From the NCBI GenBank assembly GCA_009885185.1, contig VFLF01000938.1, forward strand, positions 1 to 6,712: a stretch of 6,712 bases of DNA, in the 5' to 3' direction. The translations under genes were made by a program, and so were the position numbers. Below the pieces are notes generated by a model. That model worked only from the letters and a program-made list of their open reading frames with translations. It was not told the DNA's origin and did no database searches. Of this stretch, positions 1 through 5,787 are shown one piece after another. The first letter of the stretch is position 1. Every line of letters begins with the position of its first letter. The DNA is from Nitrosomonadales bacterium. GTDB taxonomy: Bacteria; Pseudomonadota; Gammaproteobacteria; Burkholderiales; SG8-41.

Positions 1-102
1 CCACTCCACCGGAGATCATCCGGAACACAGTCACAACGGCCACTCCAGTGTGCCGACAATCGTTGACAGAGCTGAAACGCCCGCGGTCGAGCACCAGTCA
101 CG
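1..102. other. Non-coding stretch with short direct repeats abutting a truncated gene; possible mobile-element end or rearrangement
   Basis: No protein is recognisable here in any frame. The 8-mer CCACTCCA occurs at 1-8 and again at 40-47, and CAGTCAC occurs at 28-34 and 95-101. The frame of the following CoA-transferase remnant has TGA stops at 64-66 and 73-75. Family homology begins sharply at about 103, so this stretch appears to be joined to the inside of a gene. Clustered short repeats next to an abrupt junction recall ends of insertion sequences, for example the IS21 family with repeated transposase-binding sites, but no transposase is visible. Because the junction is at the window edge, an assembly artefact at a contig end is equally possible. 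Confidence 0.3.
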
Positions 103-507
103 GAGCTCACCGACGATCCGCGTTACGCCAACAATCGCGCGCGCATGAAAAACCGCGACACGCTGATTCCCCTGTTGCAGGATATTTTCCTCACGCGCAC
201 GTTCGACGAGTGGGAAAAAACTCTGCTCGGCAGCGGCATCCCGTTCGGCGCGCTGAACAACATCGCACAGGTAGCCGAGCACCCGCAGGTCAAGGCGCGC
301 GGCTCGATGGTCGAGATCGATCACCCTAAAGTCGGGCGCACCCGGATTGTTGGGCCGGTGGCGAAACTGTCCGAAACGCCGGCGACCATCCGCAGCATGT
401 CGCCGTCGCTGGGCGAACACACCGAGGAAACTCTGCGTGATTTCTTGGGTCTCAGTGCAGAGGCGATCGCGGCGTTGCGCACGCAGGGCGTGATCGCCAA
501 TCGCTGA
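103..507 (+). pseudogene. C-terminal remnant of a family III CoA-transferase (CaiB/BaiF)
   Basis: The translated segment matches the C-terminal third of CaiB/BaiF CoA-transferases, which move CoA between carboxylic acids in the cytoplasm. It begins with ELTDDPRYANN, followed by an NRDTLIPLLQ helix, the stretch RTFDEWEKTLLGSGIPFGAL, a P-Q-V-K-A-R-G segment, and the terminal LGEHTEETL motif. Full-length members have about 400 residues; only about 134 family-like residues remain. Homology starts at 103, but no ATG, GTG or TTG lies in frame between the upstream stop at 73-75 and the ATG at 145. The first usable start would therefore discard homologous sequence and give a 120-residue product. The aspartate-bearing N-terminal CoA-binding part is absent, so activity is not expected. 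A truncated but expressed 145-507 product cannot be excluded. Family assignment is firm; pseudogene status is an inference. Confidence 0.75.
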
Positions 508-665
508 AATGGCGGAATTAGCGCTGGTTGCAGATACTGGTACGGCGGCTTGACCAGCCTGGTCTGCTGTGCCAACGTAATCGGCGCGCGCGGCCTTCAG
601 GGTGGGCGCAGGGTAGCTTGCACAGGCTGCGTACCACTTCGCTTGTTGATACACAGGAGGCTCCG
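508..665. other. Intergenic spacer with no recognisable gene
   Basis: The 158 bases between the CoA-transferase remnant and the exported protein hold no convincing gene. The only structure noticed is a 13-base odd palindrome, GACCAGCCTGGTC, at 552-564. It lacks a following T-run, so I do not call it a terminator. I found no promoter with acceptable -35 and -10 boxes at proper spacing, although the promoter of the next gene should lie here. Confidence 0.4.
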
Positions 666-1367
666 ATGACTGAATCACGCAATTTCGTATACCGGAAGTT
701 TCAGGTTTCGGCACTGGCCGCGCTCGTTTTATTGGTTGCACCGGCCGCCGCGGTCGCGGCTGTCGGCGACGCCTTTGTCTACCGCGTGACCGACCGCTAC
801 ACCGGCGAAACGCGGGGCGACATTACGTTCCTGGTGGATAAAGTCGAAGCCAACCGTATCGTCACCTCGGTCAACTCGCAAAATTCGCTGGTGGAAGCGG
901 GACGCACTGCAATTTTTTCCAGCGACGGCAACTGGGTGCGCCACGCTATCGATAGCCACGGCTTCCCGCAGACCATCGAATTTTCCACTGAGTCGCCGGC
1001 TTACGCCTTTCCGCTGGCGGTGGGCAAGCGCTGGTCGATGCGCGCGCCTGCGCGCGTGGTGCCAACCGGCCAAGTGCGCAGCGTTCGCATCGATGCCGAA
1101 GTTGTCGGCGCCGAGCGCATTCGTGTACCGGCGGGCGAATTCGACACGCTGAAAATCAGCCGCGTCATCTACGGCGGCGACGGCAACAATTTTGAATCGG
1201 AAACCCGCATCAGCCAAACGGAATGGTACGCTCCGGCGCTGCGCCGCGCGGTGAAAACCGAAGTGCGCTCGGCGCATCTGGACATGCGCATCAGTCGGGG
1301 CAACCGGGTCGCGCGCGGCGACTGGGATTTGCACGAACTAATCGAAGTACGCCCGGCGCAGCCCTGA
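666..1367 (+). CDS. Exported protein of unknown function, weakly DUF3108/TapB-like
   Basis: This encodes a 233-residue protein. The ATG at 666 is chosen because AGGAGG at 655-660 is a strong ribosome binding site at good spacing; the frame is open upstream but without support. Residues 1-31 form a Sec signal peptide: basic start, hydrophobic core at about 15-25, and an A-x-A cleavage site near residue 31. The mature part is predicted to be mostly beta strands, opening with GDAFVYRVTDRYTGETRGDI. A VPAGEFDTLKISR motif at residues 154-166 resembles the V-P-A-G-x-F-x-T signature of DUF3108/TapB-like periplasmic proteins, and a TEWYAP segment follows, as in those families. The protein probably resides in the periplasm or is surface-associated. 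No enzymatic motif is visible and no function can be assigned. It converges on the minus-strand operon, with only 23 bases between the stop codons. Confidence 0.8.
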   Translation: MTESRNFVYRKFQVSALAALVLLVAPAAAVAAVGDAFVYRVTDRYTGETRGDITFLVDKVEANRIVTSVNSQNSLVEAGRTAIFSSDGNWVRHAIDSHGFPQTIEFSTESPAYAFPLAVGKRWSMRAPARVVPTGQVRSVRIDAEVVGAERIRVPAGEFDTLKISRVIYGGDGNNFESETRISQTEWYAPALRRAVKTEVRSAHLDMRISRGNRVARGDWDLHELIEVRPAQP

Positions 1368-1390
1368 AAATGCAGTCCACGATCGCTGCT

Positions 1391-1702
1391 TCAGAGGACG
1401 CACAGCGGCTTACACAACTCCGTACGCAGAAATATCGGCGCGCGATTTTCCGCGTACTTCACCACGACCACCTTGCCCGCCATGTCTGCGGGAAAACCAT
1501 CGGGCAAACCCATGGAGACATTGCGCCCACGCGCGCGCATCATCGCAGCAAACTCCTCCGGCGACGCCGGTGCGCGCTCCAGACGCTCCATTCTTAACAA
1601 CAGTTGCAAACTGGCGCAGCCGGATTCGCGCGACACCAGCATCCAGGCACCCGCGCATGCGCGGCGTGCATCAGCGTGCCGCACAAAACGACGGCAATAC
1701 AC
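1391..1702 (-). CDS. Small, probably exported protein of unknown function; signal peptide and mature region in different frames
   Basis: This open frame (GTG at 1702, or ATG at 1642) ends in a protein-like stretch including SPEEFAAMMRARGRNVSMGL and a GKVVVVKYAEN strand, up to a TGA at 1391. The frame's N-terminus is arginine-rich and not signal-like. The ATG at 1704 in the neighbouring frame instead encodes MCIAVVLCGTLMHAAHA, a good short signal peptide ending in A-H-A. One added G in the G-run opposite 1650-1652, or loss of two bases nearby, would join both parts into an exported protein of about 104 residues. The gene starts 14 bases after the TctC paralog stop on the same strand, so it is probably cotranscribed. 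No Shine-Dalgarno sequence is clear before any start. I do not recognise the family. It could be a frameshifted pseudogene, a base-calling error in an intact gene, or a shorter real gene from 1642. Confidence 0.5.
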   Translation of the reverse strand: MYCRRFVRHADARRACAGAWMLVSRESGCASLQLLLRMERLERAPASPEEFAAMMRARGRNVSMGLPDGFPADMAGKVVVVKYAENRAPIFLRTELCKPLCVL

Positions 1703-1718
1703 ATTGGGGACGGCGCTT

Positions 1719-2693
1719 TCACGGCTTCGGCGCCAACCCTATCGCCTGCATGAACTCCAGTTGCTGCACACGCCGCATGGCGAGGTGTTTGGCGTAGTCC
1801 GCGCTGCCCATCCACAGGTTTTCCCAGAAATGTTTGGCGGTGTGATCTTTCCACTCCGGGCTTTTGTAAACACGTTCCAGTTGCGTTTCCAGATGCACCG
1901 CCGCCTCTTTCGGCACGCCCGCCGCCATCGCGAAGCCGCGACCGGTGCCCAGATGGATGTTGTAGCCGAGTTCTTTCAGCGTCGGCACGTCGGGCACCAC
2001 GGACATGCGCTGGCCCGCGCTGACCGCCAGCACGCGCAGCTTTTTGGATTCAACCGCCGACACGGCTTCGCTGATGTTCTCGGTGGAGAAATGCGTGTGG
2101 CCGCCCATCACCTGCATGATGGCCTCGGAGCCGCTTTTGAACGACACGGTGCGGAATTTCACGCCGGTCTCGCGTTCGATCAACCACACCAGCAGTTGCG
2201 CTGACCCGCCCGGCGAGGTGATGCTCGCGGTCACCGCACCGGGATCGCGTCGTGCGGCATCGAGGAATTCTTTGAACGTTTTGTACGGCGCATCGACGGA
2301 CACCATCAGCGCCTGCGGGTCCTGCGCCAGAAACGCAATCGGCGTGAAATGCTCCGGCCCCAGTTGCAGATCGGGCCGCAGGCCGACGGTGAGCATGGTA
2401 AGGCTCGCCACCGCCATTACGGTGTGCGGGTCGCCACGCTTGCTCTTCACGTGCGTATAGGCAATCACGCCGCCGCCGCCGGGCCGGTTGGCCACGTTGA
2501 TCGGCTGCGTGATCCATTTGTTGCGCGTGAGGATGTCCGCCGTCACGCGCGCAAGGATGTCGGTGCCGCCGCCGGGCGAGGTATGCACCACGAATTCCAT
2601 CGGACGTGACGGAAACTGTTGCGCGACTACGTTCGTCGCGCAACTGGCGGCAATGGCAACAATGCCCGCCCAACGCAGCGAAAATTTCATCAT
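1719..2693 (-). CDS. TctC/Bug-family periplasmic solute-binding protein (paralog B)
   Basis: This 324-residue protein has the usual length for the Bug (TctC-like) extracytoplasmic receptors, which bind carboxylates and other small organic ligands, classically for tripartite tricarboxylate transporters. Residues 1-24 are a signal peptide cleaved after V-V-A. The mature protein opens with QQFPSRPMEFVV, then the ligand-loop motif HTSPGGGTD at 37-45, NRPGGGG at 69-75, and FTPIAFLAQDP at 116-126. KSGSEA at 186-191, VPDVPTLKELGY, and a hydrophobic C-terminal lobe follow. Cys18 is not in a convincing lipobox. The start is ATG at 2693, with a second ATG immediately after; the ribosome binding site is weak. 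Only 11 bases separate it from the stop of the upstream paralog, which suggests cotranscription or translational coupling. The ligand is unknown, and no TctA or TctB gene is present in the window, as is common for orphan Bug proteins. Confidence 0.92.
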   Translation of the reverse strand: MMKFSLRWAGIVAIAASCATNVVAQQFPSRPMEFVVHTSPGGGTDILARVTADILTRNKWITQPINVANRPGGGGVIAYTHVKSKRGDPHTVMAVASLTMLTVGLRPDLQLGPEHFTPIAFLAQDPQALMVSVDAPYKTFKEFLDAARRDPGAVTASITSPGGSAQLLVWLIERETGVKFRTVSFKSGSEAIMQVMGGHTHFSTENISEAVSAVESKKLRVLAVSAGQRMSVVPDVPTLKELGYNIHLGTGRGFAMAAGVPKEAAVHLETQLERVYKSPEWKDHTAKHFWENLWMGSADYAKHLAMRRVQQLEFMQAIGLAPKP

Positions 2694-2704
2694 TTCAGGG
2701 ACGC

Positions 2705-3679
2705 TCAGTTCTTAATCAGGCCGATGTGCGAAAGAAAACCGCGAAACTCCTCGCGCCGTGAATCGAGATATTTGCGGAACTGTGCGCCATCGAGGTAGTT
2801 TTCCTCGAAGTTATTATTGGCGGAATAATCCTTCCATATCTTCGAATCCATCGCGCGGCGCAGCATTTTCTCCATGGTCACCACGGCCTCGCGCGGCACG
2901 CCCACGGGCATCGCCACGCCGCGCCCGGTGCCGACAACGATGGGGTAGCCCAGCTCCTTCATGGTGGGCACATTGGGCAGCACCGCCATGCGTTTTTCGC
3001 CGGTCACCGCCAGCACGCGAATTTTCTTCGATTCGAGGTGCGCAGCGACTTCGCTGTGGTTCTCGGTGGTGAGATGAATGTGACCGCCGGCCACCGCGGT
3101 ACCCGCCTCGGAGCCGCTTTTGAACGACACGTATTTGAATTTCGCGCCGGTTTCCTTTTCGAGCATATACTGAAACAGGCGTCCGGAACCGGTGGCGGAG
3201 GCAATCGCGCTGACGATGCTATTCGGTTCGCGCTTGGCCGCGTCGATCAGCTCCTTGACGTTGGTGTATTTGCCATCGCCCGTGACCGCGACCACCTGCG
3301 GGTCCATCGCCAGAAACGCCACCGGCGTAAAGTCCTCGAGAGAAAAGCCGAGATCGGGCCGCGTCAACGCCGACATGAAAGTGCCCGTCGCCACGGCGAG
3401 CAGCACGTGCGGATCGCCGCGCTTGCCCTTGACGTAGTTATACGCAATCGCGCCGCCGCCGCCGACGCGGTTGGAAATGATCGGCTGCTGCGTCACCAGT
3501 TTCTCGCGCGTGAAAATTTCGCCCATCAGCCGCACGAACTGATCGGTGCCGCCGCCCGGCGCGGTGTGCGCAACCAGCTCCAGCGGCTGTGAGGGGAAAC
3601 CCTGTGCTGTCGCTGGCACAGCCGTTGCCGCAACAGCCAGTACCACCGAAGTTTGAACAAACAAGAATGCAGATTTCAT
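2705..3679 (-). CDS. TctC/Bug-family periplasmic solute-binding protein (paralog A)
   Basis: This is the first gene of the minus-strand operon. It encodes 324 residues, exactly the length of the downstream paralog. The ATG at 3679 is supported by AAAGGAGG at 3684-3691, a near-perfect ribosome binding site. Residues 1-25 form a signal peptide with cleavage after A-T-A. The mature part shows FPSQPLELVAHTAPGGGTD ending at residue 46, NRVGGGGAIAY, KGKRGDPH, DFTPVAFLAMDPQ, VSFKSGSEA, and VPTMKELGYPIVVGTGRG. It matches the Bug fold of two alpha/beta lobes around a carboxylate-binding cleft. Along its whole length it is clearly similar to its neighbour, so the pair arose by tandem duplication. Differences lie mostly in the ligand loop after GGGTD and in the last 60 residues, so their ligands may differ. 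The ligand itself cannot be read from the sequence. Confidence 0.93.
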   Translation of the reverse strand: MKSAFLFVQTSVVLAVAATAVPATAQGFPSQPLELVAHTAPGGGTDQFVRLMGEIFTREKLVTQQPIISNRVGGGGAIAYNYVKGKRGDPHVLLAVATGTFMSALTRPDLGFSLEDFTPVAFLAMDPQVVAVTGDGKYTNVKELIDAAKREPNSIVSAIASATGSGRLFQYMLEKETGAKFKYVSFKSGSEAGTAVAGGHIHLTTENHSEVAAHLESKKIRVLAVTGEKRMAVLPNVPTMKELGYPIVVGTGRGVAMPVGVPREAVVTMEKMLRRAMDSKIWKDYSANNNFEENYLDGAQFRKYLDSRREEFRGFLSHIGLIKN

Positions 3680-3683
3680 GACG

Positions 3684-3691
3684 CCTCCTTT
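3684..3691 (-). promoter_or_regulatory. Strong ribosome binding site for TctC paralog A
   Basis: On the minus strand this reads AAAGGAGG, four bases before the ATG at 3679. It fixes the start of the operon's first gene and is much stronger than the sites before the two downstream genes, which suggests the first binding protein is made in greater amount. Confidence 0.75.
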
Positions 3692-3701
3692 GTTGGCGCA
3701 A

Positions 3702-3728
3702 AGTGTAACGCGCTTGTGACGCGCGCAA
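3702..3728 (-). promoter_or_regulatory. Candidate promoter for the TctC operon
   Basis: Read on the minus strand, TTGCGC (3723-3728) and TACACT (3702-3707) resemble -35 and -10 boxes, but the spacer is 15 bases, shorter than ideal. Transcription would start about 15 bases before the ATG at 3679, giving a very short leader that still includes the ribosome binding site. This is a pattern match only. Confidence 0.25.
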
Positions 3729-3854
3729 GAAACTTGGTTTTAATCGTTGTTTTTGTTGCCCTTTTCAGGGGCATTGCAAAAGCGTAGTATTACCGCCACT
3801 TTACCGTTCCGCTCTCTTGGCGGCGTATTAAATTTTTCAATAAAAACAAATAGT

Positions 3855-3860
3855 TATATT
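3855..3860 (+). promoter_or_regulatory. Candidate -10 box for the oxidoreductase operon
   Basis: TATATT lies in the most AT-rich part of the intergenic region, 26 bases before the TTG start at 3887. No good -35 hexamer sits 16 to 18 bases upstream, so the promoter may be weak, activator-dependent or elsewhere. Confidence 0.25.
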
Positions 3861-3876
3861 ATCAAGTCGTCACTCC

Positions 3877-3889
3877 GGAGCATTGATTG
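3877..3889 (+). promoter_or_regulatory. Ribosome binding site and TTG start that fix the oxidoreductase N-terminus
   Basis: GGAG (3877-3880), within the palindrome CTCCGGAG, is six bases before TTG at 3887. The in-frame TGA at 3884-3886 touches the start codon, so translation cannot begin upstream. The next ATG would lose two of the cluster-binding cysteines. Confidence 0.7.
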
Positions 3890-5761
3890 AAACCCACCGA
3901 TATTTCCCATCCCGATTACTTCCATAAAGTCGTCGATTGTCAGTATGCGTGCCCTGCGCATACCCCTGTTCCTGAATACATTCGCATGATCGCCGCAGGC
4001 AAGTATGACGATGCCTACATGGTCAACTGGAAATCGAATGTTTTTCCCGGCATTCTGGGACGCACCTGCGACCGTCCATGCGAGCCGGCGTGCCGCCGCG
4101 GTCGTGTCGAAGAAGGCAACGTCGAGATGCGCAAACCATCGGAACATGGTGAGCCGAAGGCCGAACCCGTGGCGATTTGTCGCCTGAAGCGCGTCGCCGC
4201 CGACAACAAATCCAGCGCGGGCGTCAAGCCGCGCATGCCCAAGGCGCCAACCAAAACCAACGGCAAGAAAATCGCGTGCATCGGCGCGGGGCCGGCATCA
4301 CTAACCGTGGCGCGCGATCTCGCGCCGCTGGGTTATCACGTCACGGTGTTTGAAGCCGATCAGAAAGGCGGCGGCTTCATGCGCACGCAGGTGCCGCGCT
4401 TTCGTCTACCCGAGGAAGTGATCGACGAAGAGGTCGGCTACATCATCGACATCGGCAACATCGATTTCAAGGGCGGCCACCGTATCGAGAGCATGAAGGC
4501 GTTGATGAAGGAGGGCTTTGATGCCATTTTCGTCGGCACCGGCGCGCCGCGCGGTCGCGACCTTGACGTTCCCGGACGCAAAGAGGCTGCCGCCAACATC
4601 CACATCGGCATCGATTGGCTGAACAGCGTGTCGTTCGAGCACATCAACAAGATCGGCAAGAAAGTCATCGTGCTGGGCGGCGGCAACACCGCCATGGACT
4701 GCTGCCGGTCCAGCAAGCGCCTCGGCGGCGAAGACGTGAAAGTCATTGTGCGCTCGGGCTACGAAGAAATGAAAGCCTCGCCGTGGGAAAAAGAAGACGC
4801 GGTGGAAGAAGGCATCCCCATCCTCAACTTCCTCGTGCCGAAAGAATTCAAACACGAAAACGGCAAGCTCGTCGGCATGACCTTCGAGAAAGTCAAAGCT
4901 GAATACGACGCCAAGGGCCGGCGCAATCTGGTGCCCACTGGCGAGCCGGAACATTTTCACCCGTGCGACGACGTGCTGGTGGCGATCGGCCAGGAAAACG
5001 CTTTCCCGTGGATTGAGCGTGACATCGGTCTTGAGTGGGACAAGTGGGGCATGCCAAAAGTGGACACCGTGACCATGCAGTCGAATGTGCCCACGATATT
5101 CTTCGGCGGTGATGCGGCCTTCGGCCCCAAGAACATCATCTGGGCGGTGGCGCATGGCCACGATGCCGCGGTGTCGATCGACAAGTTCTGCCAGGGCGAA
5201 GACCTCAAGGATCGCCCCGATCCGATGACCAATCTGATCTCGCAGAAAATGGGCATCCACGAGTGGAGCTACGACAACGATATCTCCGAGCAACTGCGTA
5301 ACCGCGTGCCCTGGAAAGACAAAAAGCTCACGCTGAAAGACATCAAGGTCGAGGTGGAACTGGGCTTTGATCCGAAATCGGGTTTTGCCGAGGCGCAGCG
5401 TTGTCTGAACTGTGACGTGCAGACCGTGTTCTCCGAAAAGCTGTGCATCGAATGCGATGCCTGCGTCGATATCTGCCCGATGGATTGCATCACCTTCACG
5501 CCGAACGCCGAAGAAGCCGAACTGCGCGAGCAACTGAGCGCGCCGTCGCTGCACGCCAAGACGCAGGATTTGTACATCTCGGAAACCCTTAAGATGACCG
5601 GGCGCATCATGGCCAAGGACGAAGACGTGTGCCTGCACTGCGGACTGTGCGCCGAACGCTGCCCCACCGGCGCGTGGGACATGCAGAAGTATCTGATCGA
5701 GATGACGCACGCGGGGCCAGGCTGCCGTAGCGGCAAATCACCACAGCGCAAAGCAGCATAA
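3887..5761 (+). CDS. GltD-like FAD/NAD(P) iron-sulfur oxidoreductase, probable electron-transfer subunit of a 2-oxoacid oxidoreductase
   Basis: This 624-residue cytoplasmic protein should move electrons between NAD(P)(H), FAD and iron-sulfur clusters. The N-terminal GltD/DPD-type iron-sulfur domain has Cys18, Cys22, Cys61, Cys65 and Cys69, within DCQYACPAHTPVPEYI and GRTCDRPCEPACRRG. A flavin-binding Rossmann motif GAGPAS is at 133-138, followed by the family motif VPRFRLP (169-175). A second nucleotide-binding motif, GGGNTAMD, is at 264-271, followed by an FAD-contacting GGDAAFGPKN segment. The C-terminus is a two-cluster ferredoxin domain with Cys520/523/526/530 and Cys582/585/588/592, preceded by a C-L-N-C pair (506/509). 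The start is TTG at 3887: GGAG at 3877-3880 fits it, TGA lies immediately upstream at 3884-3886, and the next ATG is residue 34, inside the iron-sulfur domain. KorA starts 26 bases downstream. The layout resembles the NADP-linked subunit of Azoarcus 2-oxoglutarate oxidoreductase. A stand-alone ferredoxin-NAD(P)H oxidoreductase is the alternative. Confidence 0.88.
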   Translation: MKPTDISHPDYFHKVVDCQYACPAHTPVPEYIRMIAAGKYDDAYMVNWKSNVFPGILGRTCDRPCEPACRRGRVEEGNVEMRKPSEHGEPKAEPVAICRLKRVAADNKSSAGVKPRMPKAPTKTNGKKIACIGAGPASLTVARDLAPLGYHVTVFEADQKGGGFMRTQVPRFRLPEEVIDEEVGYIIDIGNIDFKGGHRIESMKALMKEGFDAIFVGTGAPRGRDLDVPGRKEAAANIHIGIDWLNSVSFEHINKIGKKVIVLGGGNTAMDCCRSSKRLGGEDVKVIVRSGYEEMKASPWEKEDAVEEGIPILNFLVPKEFKHENGKLVGMTFEKVKAEYDAKGRRNLVPTGEPEHFHPCDDVLVAIGQENAFPWIERDIGLEWDKWGMPKVDTVTMQSNVPTIFFGGDAAFGPKNIIWAVAHGHDAAVSIDKFCQGEDLKDRPDPMTNLISQKMGIHEWSYDNDISEQLRNRVPWKDKKLTLKDIKVEVELGFDPKSGFAEAQRCLNCDVQTVFSEKLCIECDACVDICPMDCITFTPNAEEAELREQLSAPSLHAKTQDLYISETLKMTGRIMAKDEDVCLHCGLCAERCPTGAWDMQKYLIEMTHAGPGCRSGKSPQRKAA

Positions 5762-5787
5762 AATATCGTTAATAAAAAAATACTTAC

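Larger units (their letters stand above)
3680..3886. promoter_or_regulatory. Divergent intergenic regulatory region
   Basis: These 207 bases lie between two divergently read operons and are clearly AT-rich compared with the flanking genes, especially 3825-3865. No gene is visible. Both operon promoters must be here unless they are read from further away. An inverted repeat CCGCCA/TGGCGG (3793-3798 and 3818-3823) sits in the middle and could be an operator. No regulator gene is encoded next to it within the window. Confidence 0.6.

Noticed and set aside
552..564. Palindrome GACCAGCCTGGTC as a terminator of the CoA-transferase remnant
   Set aside because: The stem is five or six bases with almost no loop and no T-run follows.
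528..665. Upstream extension of the exported-protein frame
   Set aside because: The AGGAGG at 655-660 and the signal peptide beginning exactly at 666 set the start; the extension reads as non-protein-like sequence.
31..741. Minus-strand open frame opposite the CoA-transferase remnant and reaching into the exported-protein gene
   Set aside because: The plus strand has family-level homology over most of it. The translated minus strand has no recognisable domain or signal.
1368..1390. Bidirectional terminator between the convergent genes
   Set aside because: The 23-base gap has no hairpin or T-run.
1473..2204. Plus-strand open frame opposite the TctC paralog B gene and the small gene
   Set aside because: It is a histidine/arginine/alanine-rich shadow with no start signal. 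The minus strand encodes a complete Bug protein.
3861..3887. ATCAA and TTGAT arms as an FNR/CRP-type site
   Set aside because: The arms are in inverted order and 17 bases apart, while an FNR box is TTGAT-N4-ATCAA. They also lie downstream of the likely promoter, in the leader.
4406..5710. Long minus-strand open frame (434 codons) opposite the flavoprotein gene
   Set aside because: It mirrors the codon pattern of the plus-strand gene, is histidine- and arginine-rich, has no family resemblance or ribosome binding site, and the plus strand carries unmistakable motifs throughout.
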